Below, piece after piece: positions 57,175 through 64,000 of a stretch of DNA of 64,000 nt (within the stretch, counting starts at the first letter, position 1; every line of letters begins with the position of its first letter). Both the position numbers and the translations under genes were made by a program. Source of the DNA: Comamonas terrigena NBRC 13299 (GTDB taxonomy: Bacteria > Pseudomonadota > Gammaproteobacteria > Burkholderiales > Burkholderiaceae_C); assembly GCF_006740045.1 (NCBI RefSeq), contig NZ_AP019749.1:2933001-2997000 (forward strand), in the 5' to 3' direction. The notes under the pieces are model-generated. The model did not search any database. It had not been told where the DNA came from and was given only the letters and a program-made list of their open reading frames with translations.

Positions 57175-57492
57175 ATGCCATCCCCTCGCACCATCCTGAC
57201 CCTGTCCCTGCTGGCCTGTGCTGCCGGCACCGCCTTTGCCGGCGGCCCTGCCGGTGAAGGCAGCGATTGGCCTCCGCTGCCCCAGGGCGGCACACCGCTG
57301 AGCCGCGCCCAGGTGCAGGCCGACACCCAGGCAGCACGCGACCATGGAACCCTGGCCATGCAGGGCGATCAGATGTACATCGCCCCCAGCGCAGCCAGCC
57401 ACTTGGACCGCGCCACGGTGCGCGCCGAAGCGGCCCAGGCGCTGCGCGCTGGCCTGATCCCCAGCGGCGATGCCAGCACCTCGGTCCACTGA
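57175..57492 (+). CDS. DUF4148-like exported protein
   Basis: This is a 105-residue protein with a clear signal peptide (LTLSLLACAAGTAFAG) and GGAGA upstream of the ATG. The pattern SRAQVQADTQAARDHG, then TVRAEAAQALRAGLIPSGD, matches small DUF4148 proteins, common in Burkholderiales. Function is unknown. Confidence 0.75.
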   Translation: MPSPRTILTLSLLACAAGTAFAGGPAGEGSDWPPLPQGGTPLSRAQVQADTQAARDHGTLAMQGDQMYIAPSAASHLDRATVRAEAAQALRAGLIPSGDASTSVH

Positions 57493-57613
57493 CACCGTGC
57501 CGGTGGCGGGGGCCGTGCAGCCCACGGCCTGCACCACCGGCACGCCTTTGAGTCCATTCAGATCTTTCAGGTCTTTCCTTGCCTGCGCGCCCACGGCACG
57601 CGGGCTGGTCCCC

Positions 57614-58309
57614 ATGCAGCCGTCGACCCCACGCTCCGGACTGGCCTTGCAGTCCATCGAACTGTTCCGCGGCCTCAGCCCCGCCTGCCTGCAGCACATT
57701 GCCAACCGCTGCGCATGGTGGGTGCTGGAGCCCCACACCCAGCTGCTGCAGAACCAGCAGGTGGCGTTTGTCTGCTCCGGCAGCCTGCGCATTGCCACCT
57801 ACTCCGCCAATGGCAAGGAGGTGTCGTTCAGCGAACGCGGCGCGGGGTCGCACATCGGGGATATTGCCGCGCTGGAAGGCCACACCGGCACGGCCTTCGG
57901 CACCACGCTGGAGCCCACGGTGCTGGCCACGCTGGACCGCCATGCCTTCACGGAGCTGCTGCACCAGGAGCCCTTGCTGGCCCACCGGGTGATCCATTCG
58001 CTCACCGCCCGCATCCGGCGCCTGAGCGAGCGGGTGGTGCAGCTGAGCACCCTGGGCGCGCCCGCCCGCCTGCATGCCGAGCTGCTGCGCCTGTGCGAGG
58101 CCGCCGGCATCGACGCGCAGGGGCAGGCCCATCTGCAGCCCCTGCCCTCGCACGCCATCCTGGCCAGCATGATCGGGGCCAACCGTGAGCAGGTGACCCG
58201 CGCCCTGAATGCACTGGCCAAACAAGGCCTGGTGCGCAAGACCGGGGCGCACAGCCTGAGCGTGCTGGATGTGGCCGCGCTGCGCCGCCGGGTAATGGCG
58301 GGCGAATAA
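57614..58309 (+). CDS. Crp/Fnr-family regulator
   Basis: This is a 231-residue protein. The N-terminal cyclic-nucleotide-binding-like beta-roll spans ~15-120 (LFRGLSPACLQHIANRC, VCSGSLRIATYSANGKEVSF). The winged helix-turn-helix lies near 165-205 (SHAILASMIGANREQVTRAL, NALAKQGLVRK). No Fnr-type Cys cluster is seen, so an oxygen-sensing iron-sulfur cluster is unlikely. It converges with murB. Confidence 0.9.
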   Translation: MQPSTPRSGLALQSIELFRGLSPACLQHIANRCAWWVLEPHTQLLQNQQVAFVCSGSLRIATYSANGKEVSFSERGAGSHIGDIAALEGHTGTAFGTTLEPTVLATLDRHAFTELLHQEPLLAHRVIHSLTARIRRLSERVVQLSTLGAPARLHAELLRLCEAAGIDAQGQAHLQPLPSHAILASMIGANREQVTRALNALAKQGLVRKTGAHSLSVLDVAALRRRVMAGE

Positions 58310-58428
58310 GGCAGCCGGCCCGGCCCCGGCAGAACGCGGGGTCAGGCCAGTGGAGTCCAGTTCAGGTCAGCTCAGGGGCATGCCCTACACACTGCGCGGC
58401 GGCCTGGAGACCTGGAAACCGCCCGCGC

Positions 58429-59487
58429 TTACACCACCACCGGCTCGGGTTCCAGGCGGATGCCGAAGCGTTCGTAGACGCTGGTCTGGATGGCGCTGGC
58501 CAGGGTCATCACCTCGCCGCCGGTCACGTTGACGCCGCCGGTGCCGCGGTTGACCAGCACCAGGGCCTGCTTGTCGTACACGCCGGCATGGCCCAGGGAC
58601 TTGCCCTTCCAGCCGCAGGCATCGATCATCCAGCCGGCCGCCAGCTTGATGCTGCCGTCGTCCATGGGGTAGTGCACGATCTTGGGCTCGCGCGCCAGGA
58701 TGTCGCGGCACTGGTCTTCGCTGACCGTGGGGTTCTTGAAGAAGCTGCCGGCGTTGCCGATGACGGCCGGATCGGGCAGCTTGGCACGGCGGATGGCGCA
58801 GACCCAGTCGAAGATCTGCTGCGCCGTGGGCTGTTCCACCCCTTCTTCCTGCTGGCGGCGCTGCAGGTCCAGGTAGCTCAGCTCGGGCTTCCAGGGCTTG
58901 GGCAGGGCCAGGCGCACGGTGGTGATCACGGCGCAGCCCGCCAGCCCCATGCCCAGGCCGTTGCTGCTGGGCGCATGCTTGAAGACCGAGTCGCGGTAGC
59001 CGAAGGCGCACTGCCCGGCATCCAGCGAGAACACGGCGCCGCTGCGCAGGTCCACGGCGTCCAGCGAATGGAAGCGGTCCTGCAGCTCGATGCCGTAGGC
59101 ACCGATGTTCTGCACCGGCGCCGCACCCACGGTGCCGGGCACCAGAGCCAGGTTTTCCAGCCCGGGATAGCCGTGGGCCACGGTCCAGGCCACCACATCG
59201 TGCCAGCGCTCGCCGGCGCCGGCTTCCACGATCCAGTGGCGCTCGGTCTCTTCCAGCAGGCGGATGCCCGGGATTTCCACCTTCACCACGACCGCGCGCA
59301 CCACATCCCCGGTCAGCACGATATTGCTGCCGCCGCCCAGCACAAAACTGCGCCGCCCGCGGTAGACGGGACTGGCGGCAAAATCCTGGACATCGGCCAC
59401 ACTGCGCACACGCACCAGCGTGTCGGCACTGGCCACGATGCCAAAGGTGTTGCAGTCCTGCAGGGGGGTGTTTTTCTCGACTAACAT
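58429..59487 (-). CDS. murB: UDP-N-acetylmuramate dehydrogenase
   Basis: The 352-residue flavoenzyme reduces UDP-GlcNAc-enolpyruvate to UDP-MurNAc in peptidoglycan synthesis. The FAD motif is [12 protein letters not shown] (~49-60). [21 protein letters not shown] and NAGSFFKNP (Ser near 248) are intact, as is the C-terminal LEPEPVVV Glu. Type I (E. coli-like) length. It is divergent from yajQ with 86 bases between the starts. Confidence 0.96.
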   Translation of the reverse strand: MLVEKNTPLQDCNTFGIVASADTLVRVRSVADVQDFAASPVYRGRRSFVLGGGSNIVLTGDVVRAVVVKVEIPGIRLLEETERHWIVEAGAGERWHDVVAWTVAHGYPGLENLALVPGTVGAAPVQNIGAYGIELQDRFHSLDAVDLRSGAVFSLDAGQCAFGYRDSVFKHAPSSNGLGMGLAGCAVITTVRLALPKPWKPELSYLDLQRRQQEEGVEQPTAQQIFDWVCAIRRAKLPDPAVIGNAGSFFKNPTVSEDQCRDILAREPKIVHYPMDDGSIKLAAGWMIDACGWKGKSLGHAGVYDKQALVLVNRGTGGVNVTGGEVMTLASAIQTSVYERFGIRLEPEPVVV

Positions 59488-59573
59488 CCCTGCAATTGTC
59501 GCACCGCCGCATGCCGCCCATGGCGCCGCCGGCGGATGGCCCCGTGAACCCCATTCAAGGAAAGAGTGACCCC

Positions 59574-60059
59574 ATGCCTTCTTTTGACACCGTGCTGGAA
59601 GCCGACTTCGTCGAAGTCAAGAACGCCGTCGAAAACGCCTCCAAGGAAATTGGCACCCGTTTTGACTTCAAAGGCACATCGGCTGCCGTGGAACTGAAAG
59701 ACAAGGAAATCACCATGTACGGTGATGCCGAGTTCCAGCTGCAACAGGTGGAGGACCTGCTGCGCAACAAGCTCACCAAGCGCAATGTGGACGTGCGCTT
59801 CCTGGACATCGAAAAGCCCCAGAAGGTGGGCGGCGACAAGGTCAAGCAGGTCGTCAAGATCAAGAACGGCATCGAGTCCGAGCTGGCCAAGAAGCTGCAG
59901 AAGCTGATCAAGGACAGCAAGATGAAGGTGCAGGCCTCCATCCAGGGCGAGAGCGTGCGCATCACCGGCGCCAAGCGCGACGATCTGCAGGCCGCCATGG
60001 CGCTGATCCGCAAGGACCTGGCGGACCACCCGCTGTCGTTCAACAACTTCCGCGACTGA
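59574..60059 (+). CDS. YajQ-family nucleotide-binding protein
   Basis: The 161-residue protein matches YajQ throughout: [73 protein letters not shown]. Some members bind cyclic-di-GMP and act as effectors, relevant because three cyclase or phosphodiesterase genes lie in this window. AAGGAA precedes the start. A convergent hairpin follows. Confidence 0.95.
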   Translation: MPSFDTVLEADFVEVKNAVENASKEIGTRFDFKGTSAAVELKDKEITMYGDAEFQLQQVEDLLRNKLTKRNVDVRFLDIEKPQKVGGDKVKQVVKIKNGIESELAKKLQKLIKDSKMKVQASIQGESVRITGAKRDDLQAAMALIRKDLADHPLSFNNFRD

Positions 60060-60093
60060 CACCCCGGTCCCTGACGGCGTCAGCGCCGGGGTG
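60060..60093. terminator. Convergent terminator-like hairpin
   Basis: Outer CACCCCGG/CCGGGGTG and inner CTGAC/GTCAG arms form a two-part hairpin between yajQ and the opposite-strand epimerase gene. No T-tract follows. Confidence 0.55.
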
Positions 60094-60099
60094 GCTGCC

Positions 60100-61002
60100 T
60101 CAGGGCGGGGCCAGCAACTGCCCAAGCGCTGCCGGCAGTTCCGGGTGGCGCCAGGAAAAGCCCGCTTCCCGGGCGCGCTGCGGCACCAGCCGCTGGCCGC
60201 CGAGCACCAGCACCGACATCTCCCCCAGCGCCAGACGCAGCGCCCAGGCCGGCACAGGCAGCAAGGCCGGGCGGCCCAGCGTCCGCGCAAGGATCCGGGT
60301 GAATTCGGCATTGCGCACCACCTGCGGCGCGCAGGCGTTGTAGGGGCCGCTGCAGGTGTCGCTGTGCAGCAGGTGGTCGATGAGGGCCACCTGGTCCTCG
60401 ATGTGTATCCACGGCATCCACTGCCGGCCGTTGCCCAGCGTCCCCCCCAGCCCCAGCCGGAACGGGGGCAGCAGGCGCGCCAGCACGCCTGCGTGGGGCG
60501 CAAGCACGGGTGCCGTGCGCAACAGCACAACCCGCGCACCCGACTGGCGCGCGCGCTCCGCCTCCTGCTCCCACGCCATACACAGGCGGCTGCCGAAGTC
60601 CGTACGACCCGGCATGCTGTCTTCGGACAGCCATTGCTCCCCGCCGTCGCCGTACCAGCCCGTGGCAGAGCCCGAGATCAGCACCGGCGGCACCGTGGTC
60701 TGGCGCCCCATCCAGTCCACCAGGGTGCGCGTCAGGTCCACGCGGCTGCGCCACAGCAGGTCGCGCCTTGGCGCAGTCCAGCGATGGCTTGCAATGGGGG
60801 CGCCTGCCAGGTTGACGACGGCGTCCACTGGCGGTCTGCCATCCAGCGCCTCCAGCCTCGCGATGCCCTGTGCGCCGCTGCACAGCGCCGGCACCTGCTG
60901 CGGGTTGCGGCTCCAGACCCAGAGCTCATGGCCTTGGCGTTGCCAGTGCCGGCACAGGGCCTGCCCAATCAGGCCGGTGCCGCCAGTCAATAGGATACGC
61001 AT
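60100..61002 (-). CDS. TIGR01777-family epimerase-like protein
   Basis: The 300-residue extended-SDR protein has ILLTGGTGLIGQAL (~3-16), NLAGAPIASHRW, LISGSATGWYGD and the C-terminal HPELPAALGQLL of the YfcH group. Its biochemical role is not established. It is the last gene of the minus-strand operon. Confidence 0.9.
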   Translation of the reverse strand: MRILLTGGTGLIGQALCRHWQRQGHELWVWSRNPQQVPALCSGAQGIARLEALDGRPPVDAVVNLAGAPIASHRWTAPRRDLLWRSRVDLTRTLVDWMGRQTTVPPVLISGSATGWYGDGGEQWLSEDSMPGRTDFGSRLCMAWEQEAERARQSGARVVLLRTAPVLAPHAGVLARLLPPFRLGLGGTLGNGRQWMPWIHIEDQVALIDHLLHSDTCSGPYNACAPQVVRNAEFTRILARTLGRPALLPVPAWALRLALGEMSVLVLGGQRLVPQRAREAGFSWRHPELPAALGQLLAPP

Positions 61003-61034
61003 GGTGTTCTCCTTGGTGGACAGTGGCGAAGACC

Positions 61035-61733
61035 TTACCAGGGAAGGCACTGGCCATCGTAGGCCCAGAAGCCGCCGCTGTCTTCGGGTTGCAGGCCGTC
61101 CAGCAGCACCAGCAGGTCATGTGCGGCCTCTGCGGGCGGACGACCGATCTGCGCCCCGCGAAACGGGGCCGACAGGGCCGAGTCCACGGTGCCGGGGTGC
61201 AGCGCGGCCAGCACGGCCTGGGGACGCGTGCGGGCGACCTCGATCGATGCGGTCTTGAGCAGCATGTTCAGCGCTGCCTTGGAGGCGCGGTAGCTGTACC
61301 AGCCACCCAGCCGGTTGTCGCCGATGCTGCCCACCTTGGCCGACAGCACTGCAAACAGGCTGCGCTCGCCGCGCGCCAGCAGGGGCGCGAAATGGGCCAG
61401 CACCAAGGCTGGGCCGATGGTGTTGGTGGCAAAGCTGGCCGCCAGGTGCGCAGCGTTGAGGTCGGCCAGGCGTTTCTCGGGGCCGCCTGTCGGACCGCAG
61501 AGCATGCCGGTGGCCAGCACAATCAGGTGCCAGGGCCCGCGATGCGCCAATGCCTGCGCGGCGCTGGCGATGCTGCGCCCGGCGTCCAGGTCGACCGCCG
61601 GATCGCTGTGGCGGCTGAGCGCACACACCTCGGCGCAGCGTGGATCGGCGCTCAGCTGCGCAGCCATGGCGCCGCCGATGGCACCGGAGGCTCCGATCAC
61701 AATGGCACGGTAGGCAGTGGGAAGCGATTGCAT
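61035..61733 (-). CDS. Short-chain dehydrogenase, CsgA/YciK-like
   Basis: This is a 232-residue SDR with VIGASGAIGGAMA near the N-terminus and YSYRASKAALNMLLKT (the YxxxK active site). The start follows the photolyase stop by 20 bases; 32 bases separate it from the next gene. An association with photoprotection genes is common in Proteobacteria; its substrate is unknown. Confidence 0.88.
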   Translation of the reverse strand: MQSLPTAYRAIVIGASGAIGGAMAAQLSADPRCAEVCALSRHSDPAVDLDAGRSIASAAQALAHRGPWHLIVLATGMLCGPTGGPEKRLADLNAAHLAASFATNTIGPALVLAHFAPLLARGERSLFAVLSAKVGSIGDNRLGGWYSYRASKAALNMLLKTASIEVARTRPQAVLAALHPGTVDSALSAPFRGAQIGRPPAEAAHDLLVLLDGLQPEDSGGFWAYDGQCLPW

Positions 61734-61753
61734 GGCAGGCCTCGTGCGTGGGG

Positions 61754-63322
61754 TTACAGCGTATCCAGCCGCCCGCGCAGCTGACGGGCCTGCCCGCGCA
61801 GGGCCTCCTGCTGTTGCGGGGGCATCTTCTGCCACTGGCGGTACACCAGCGTCAGCCGGTGGTTGTCGCGCAAAGCGGTGCTGTGGCGGTCAAAGAAATC
61901 CCAGTACAGGGCGTTGAAGGGGCAGGCACGCGGGCCCGTCCTTTGCCGGGGGTCGTAGGCGCAGCCCCGGCAATAGTCGGTCATGCGCTGCAGGTAGGCA
62001 GCCCCGCTGACATAGGGCTTGGTGGCAATCAGGCCGCCATCGGCGCTCTGGCTCATGCCCAGGGTGTTGGGCAGTTCCACCCACTCGAAGGCATCGATGT
62101 AGATGCCCAGGTACCAGCGGTGCAGCGCGACCGGATCCAGGCCGGCCAGCAGGGCGAAATTGCCAATCACCATCAGCCGCTGGATGTGGTGGGCATGCGC
62201 GGTCTGCAGCGACTGGCGTATGGACAGCTGCAGGCAGCGCATCCCGGTATCGCCCGTCCAGAACCAGCGCGGCAGCGGCAGGTGGTGGCCCAGAGCGTTG
62301 CGGTTCTCGTAGCCCGGCATGCATGACCAGTAGATGCCGCGCACGTACTCGCGCCAGCCCAGTATCTGGCGCACAAAGCCCTCCACCGCCGCCAGCGGGG
62401 CCAGACCGCCGCGCCAGGCTGCTTCGGCGCGGCGGATCACTTCCAGCGGCTGCAGCATCTTCACATTCAGCGCAAACGAGAGCAGCGAATGGAAGAGGCG
62501 TGGCGCCTGGCTGGCCATGGCGTCTTCATAGTCGCCGAAGTGCGGCAGCGCCTGGGCGATGAAGGCTTCCAGGCAAGCCAGCGCCTCGGCGCGGTTCAGC
62601 GGCCAGCGCAGGGCTGCGGCCTGTGGCTGGCCCAAGCTGTCCACACCACAGCGCTGCAGCATTGCCCACAGCCCGCTGTGATCGTGTGTCGGGCGCCAGT
62701 CGGGCGGCTGCGGCGGAGTCCCCGGCCAGGGCTTGCGGTTGTCGTGGTCAAAGTTCCACCGCCCGCCTTCGGGCTGGCCGTCGGCATCCAGCAGCAGCCG
62801 GTGGCGGCGGCGCATGTGGCGGTAGAAATGCTCCATCAGCCACTGGCGGCGCCCCTGCATCAGTGCGGCCAGCTCGCCACGTGCCGTCAGAAAGTGTTCG
62901 CTGTCCACTATGTCCCAGGCCAGCGGCTGGGTGGCAGCCCAGGCCTGCAGTTGGGCATCCAGCCGCCATTCGTCGGGCTGCTGCCATTGCACGCTGCGGG
63001 CACCGTAGTGCCTGGCCAGCGCCTGCAGGTTGCCGGGGATGGACTGGCGGTTGCTGGCACTCTCCAGCGCTACATAGCGCACGCGGTGGCCGGCGGCACG
63101 CAGCTGGCGCGCAAAATCGCGCATGGCCGCAAAAATCGCCAGTATTTTTTGGGCGTGGTGCAGCACGTAGTCGGTTTCCTGGCGCACCTCCATCAGCACA
63201 TAGACCACCTGCGCGTCCACCTGCTGGAACCAGCTGTGCCCGGGGTTGAGTTGGTCGCCCAGCACCAGCCGCAGGGTGCGGGCTGGCCAGGGGGCCGCGC
63301 GGGGGGATGTAGCGTGTGTCAT
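61754..63322 (-). CDS. Iron-sulfur bacterial photolyase/cryptochrome (FeS-BCP, PhrB type)
   Basis: This 522-residue protein has the LRLVLGDQLNPGHSWF N-terminus of the family and the FAD-domain segments of PhrB-like (6-4) photolyases. Cysteines 363, 451, 454 and 467 have spacing of 88, 3 and 13 residues, the same as the four [4Fe-4S] ligands reported for Agrobacterium PhrB. It therefore probably repairs (6-4) photoproducts or senses light. Its start overlaps the cryptochrome stop as ATGA. Confidence 0.93.
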   Translation of the reverse strand: MTHATSPRAAPWPARTLRLVLGDQLNPGHSWFQQVDAQVVYVLMEVRQETDYVLHHAQKILAIFAAMRDFARQLRAAGHRVRYVALESASNRQSIPGNLQALARHYGARSVQWQQPDEWRLDAQLQAWAATQPLAWDIVDSEHFLTARGELAALMQGRRQWLMEHFYRHMRRRHRLLLDADGQPEGGRWNFDHDNRKPWPGTPPQPPDWRPTHDHSGLWAMLQRCGVDSLGQPQAAALRWPLNRAEALACLEAFIAQALPHFGDYEDAMASQAPRLFHSLLSFALNVKMLQPLEVIRRAEAAWRGGLAPLAAVEGFVRQILGWREYVRGIYWSCMPGYENRNALGHHLPLPRWFWTGDTGMRCLQLSIRQSLQTAHAHHIQRLMVIGNFALLAGLDPVALHRWYLGIYIDAFEWVELPNTLGMSQSADGGLIATKPYVSGAAYLQRMTDYCRGCAYDPRQRTGPRACPFNALYWDFFDRHSTALRDNHRLTLVYRQWQKMPPQQQEALRGQARQLRGRLDTL

Positions 63323-64000
63323 GCTGTCCCCCACCGGCGCCGGTAGGTTCCCTGGGGATCCCAGGTGGCGGCCTGTCGCACAGGATCAAAGCGCCGGCCG
63401 CCGCGCGGGTCGGTGCCCCGGCCGGCGATGTAGAGCCAGTTGCCCTGGTTGCTGTAGACGTCATAGTCCAGTAGTTGCGCTTCGAACCATGCCGCCCCGG
63501 CACGCCAGTCGCAGCCCAGCTCATGTATGAGGTAGCTGGCTGCCACCTGGCGCAGGCGGTTGCCCAGGTAACCGGTGGCCGCCAGCTCGCGCATGGCCGC
63601 GTCCACCAGCGGCTGGCCCGTCTGTCCGGCGCACCATGCCGCAAAACGGCGGCCATCGTGCGGCGTGGCGCGCACGGGCCCCAGCCCGCGCGACCGGTAC
63701 AGTGCGCGGCCGTGCTGCAGGTGCAGCAGACGGAAATAGTCGCGCCACAGCAGCTCGAACCACAGCCAGTAGCTGCCATCGCTGGCGCCGTGCATGGCCT
63801 CGAACTGCCGCAGCTGCGCCCACGCCTGCCGGGGTGAGAGCGCTCCCGTGGCCAGCCAGGGCGACCATTTGCTGGAAAAGTCCAGCCCGAGCAGACCGTT
63901 GCGCGTGCGCTTGTAGCTGTGGGGCAGATGCCGGGCCAGGTACTGCGCCAGGTGGGCCAATGCCGCCGCTTCACCGCCGTGCAGCCCGTGCTGCAGATAG
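63319..64000 (-). CDS. Cryptochrome DASH, C-terminal part
   Basis: The frame runs off the right end of the window, so only the C-terminal ~226 codons are present. They are the FAD-binding region: RTRNGLLGLDFSSKWSPWLA, GSYWLWFELLWRDYFRLLH, and GCDWRAGAAWFEAQLLDYD, YSNQGNWLYIAGRGTDPRGG. These match cryptochrome DASH, a single-stranded-DNA photolyase. The N-terminal antenna domain lies outside. It leads the four-gene light operon. Confidence 0.93.
   Translation of the reverse strand, partial: YLQHGLHGGEAAALAHLAQYLARHLPHSYKRTRNGLLGLDFSSKWSPWLATGALSPRQAWAQLRQFEAMHGASDGSYWLWFELLWRDYFRLLHLQHGRALYRSRGLGPVRATPHDGRRFAAWCAGQTGQPLVDAAMRELAATGYLGNRLRQVAASYLIHELGCDWRAGAAWFEAQLLDYDVYSNQGNWLYIAGRGTDPRGGRRFDPVRQAATWDPQGTYRRRWGTA

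Overview
The window looks like chromosome from a Comamonadaceae betaproteobacterium, most likely Comamonas or a close relative. Three things point there: high GC, the order folC-dedD-cvpA-purF-metZ-gltX, and abundant LysR regulators with a Bug-type solute receptor. No rRNA, CRISPR array, prophage or intact insertion sequence is visible. The species assignment is inference.

Positions 1-19.8 kb are an accessory stress and carbohydrate region. It holds the tail of a Crp/Fnr regulator, a DUF3309 peptide, a diguanylate cyclase co-transcribed with a CPA1 cation/proton antiporter, a broken slipin gene, small envelope proteins (glycine zipper, BON, a Cys-pair repeat protein), a very large cyclic beta-1,2-glucan synthase (2,808 residues), and an intact pgi between the debris of tal and tkt. 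An exported alpha/beta hydrolase and a cupin follow. Several genes here are decaying: slipin, the second DUF3309 copy, tal and tkt.

Positions 19.9-41.5 kb are a patchwork of small regulator-plus-enzyme modules. Most are a LysR gene divergent from, or next to, an MFS exporter, SDR, SnoaL-like protein, hydrolase or tautomerase. Also present are corA, a glutathione reductase, an MBL-fold hydrolase, an OsmC protein, an orphan Bug receptor and a second, membrane-bound diguanylate cyclase. Gene remnants sit at the joints: a LysR scrap, a thioredoxin tail, a duplicated C-terminus of the HD-domain protein, and a probable Rhs tail with a 50-residue membrane protein behind it. These suggest repeated insertion and deletion.

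Positions 41.5-64 kb are mostly conserved core genome. The region opens with a large sensor HD-GYP-like protein and a tandemly duplicated tRNA Ala-Glu-Asp cluster. The minus-strand set folC-dedD-cvpA-purF and metZ-gltX follows, then an ArsC/Spx-like protein, ppnP, argG, a second Crp/Fnr regulator, murB and yajQ. It ends with a four-gene minus-strand operon of cryptochrome DASH (cut by the window edge), an iron-sulfur photolyase, an SDR and a TIGR01777 epimerase.

Three signalling genes (two GGDEF proteins and an HD-GYP-like protein) plus the YajQ-family protein suggest that cyclic-di-GMP is a recurring theme. No wholly new multi-gene system is evident. The least explained items are the Rhs tail with its small membrane gene, the Cys-pair repeat protein, the repeat-flanked cyclase start, the duplicated HD-protein tail, and the structured region between purF and metZ.
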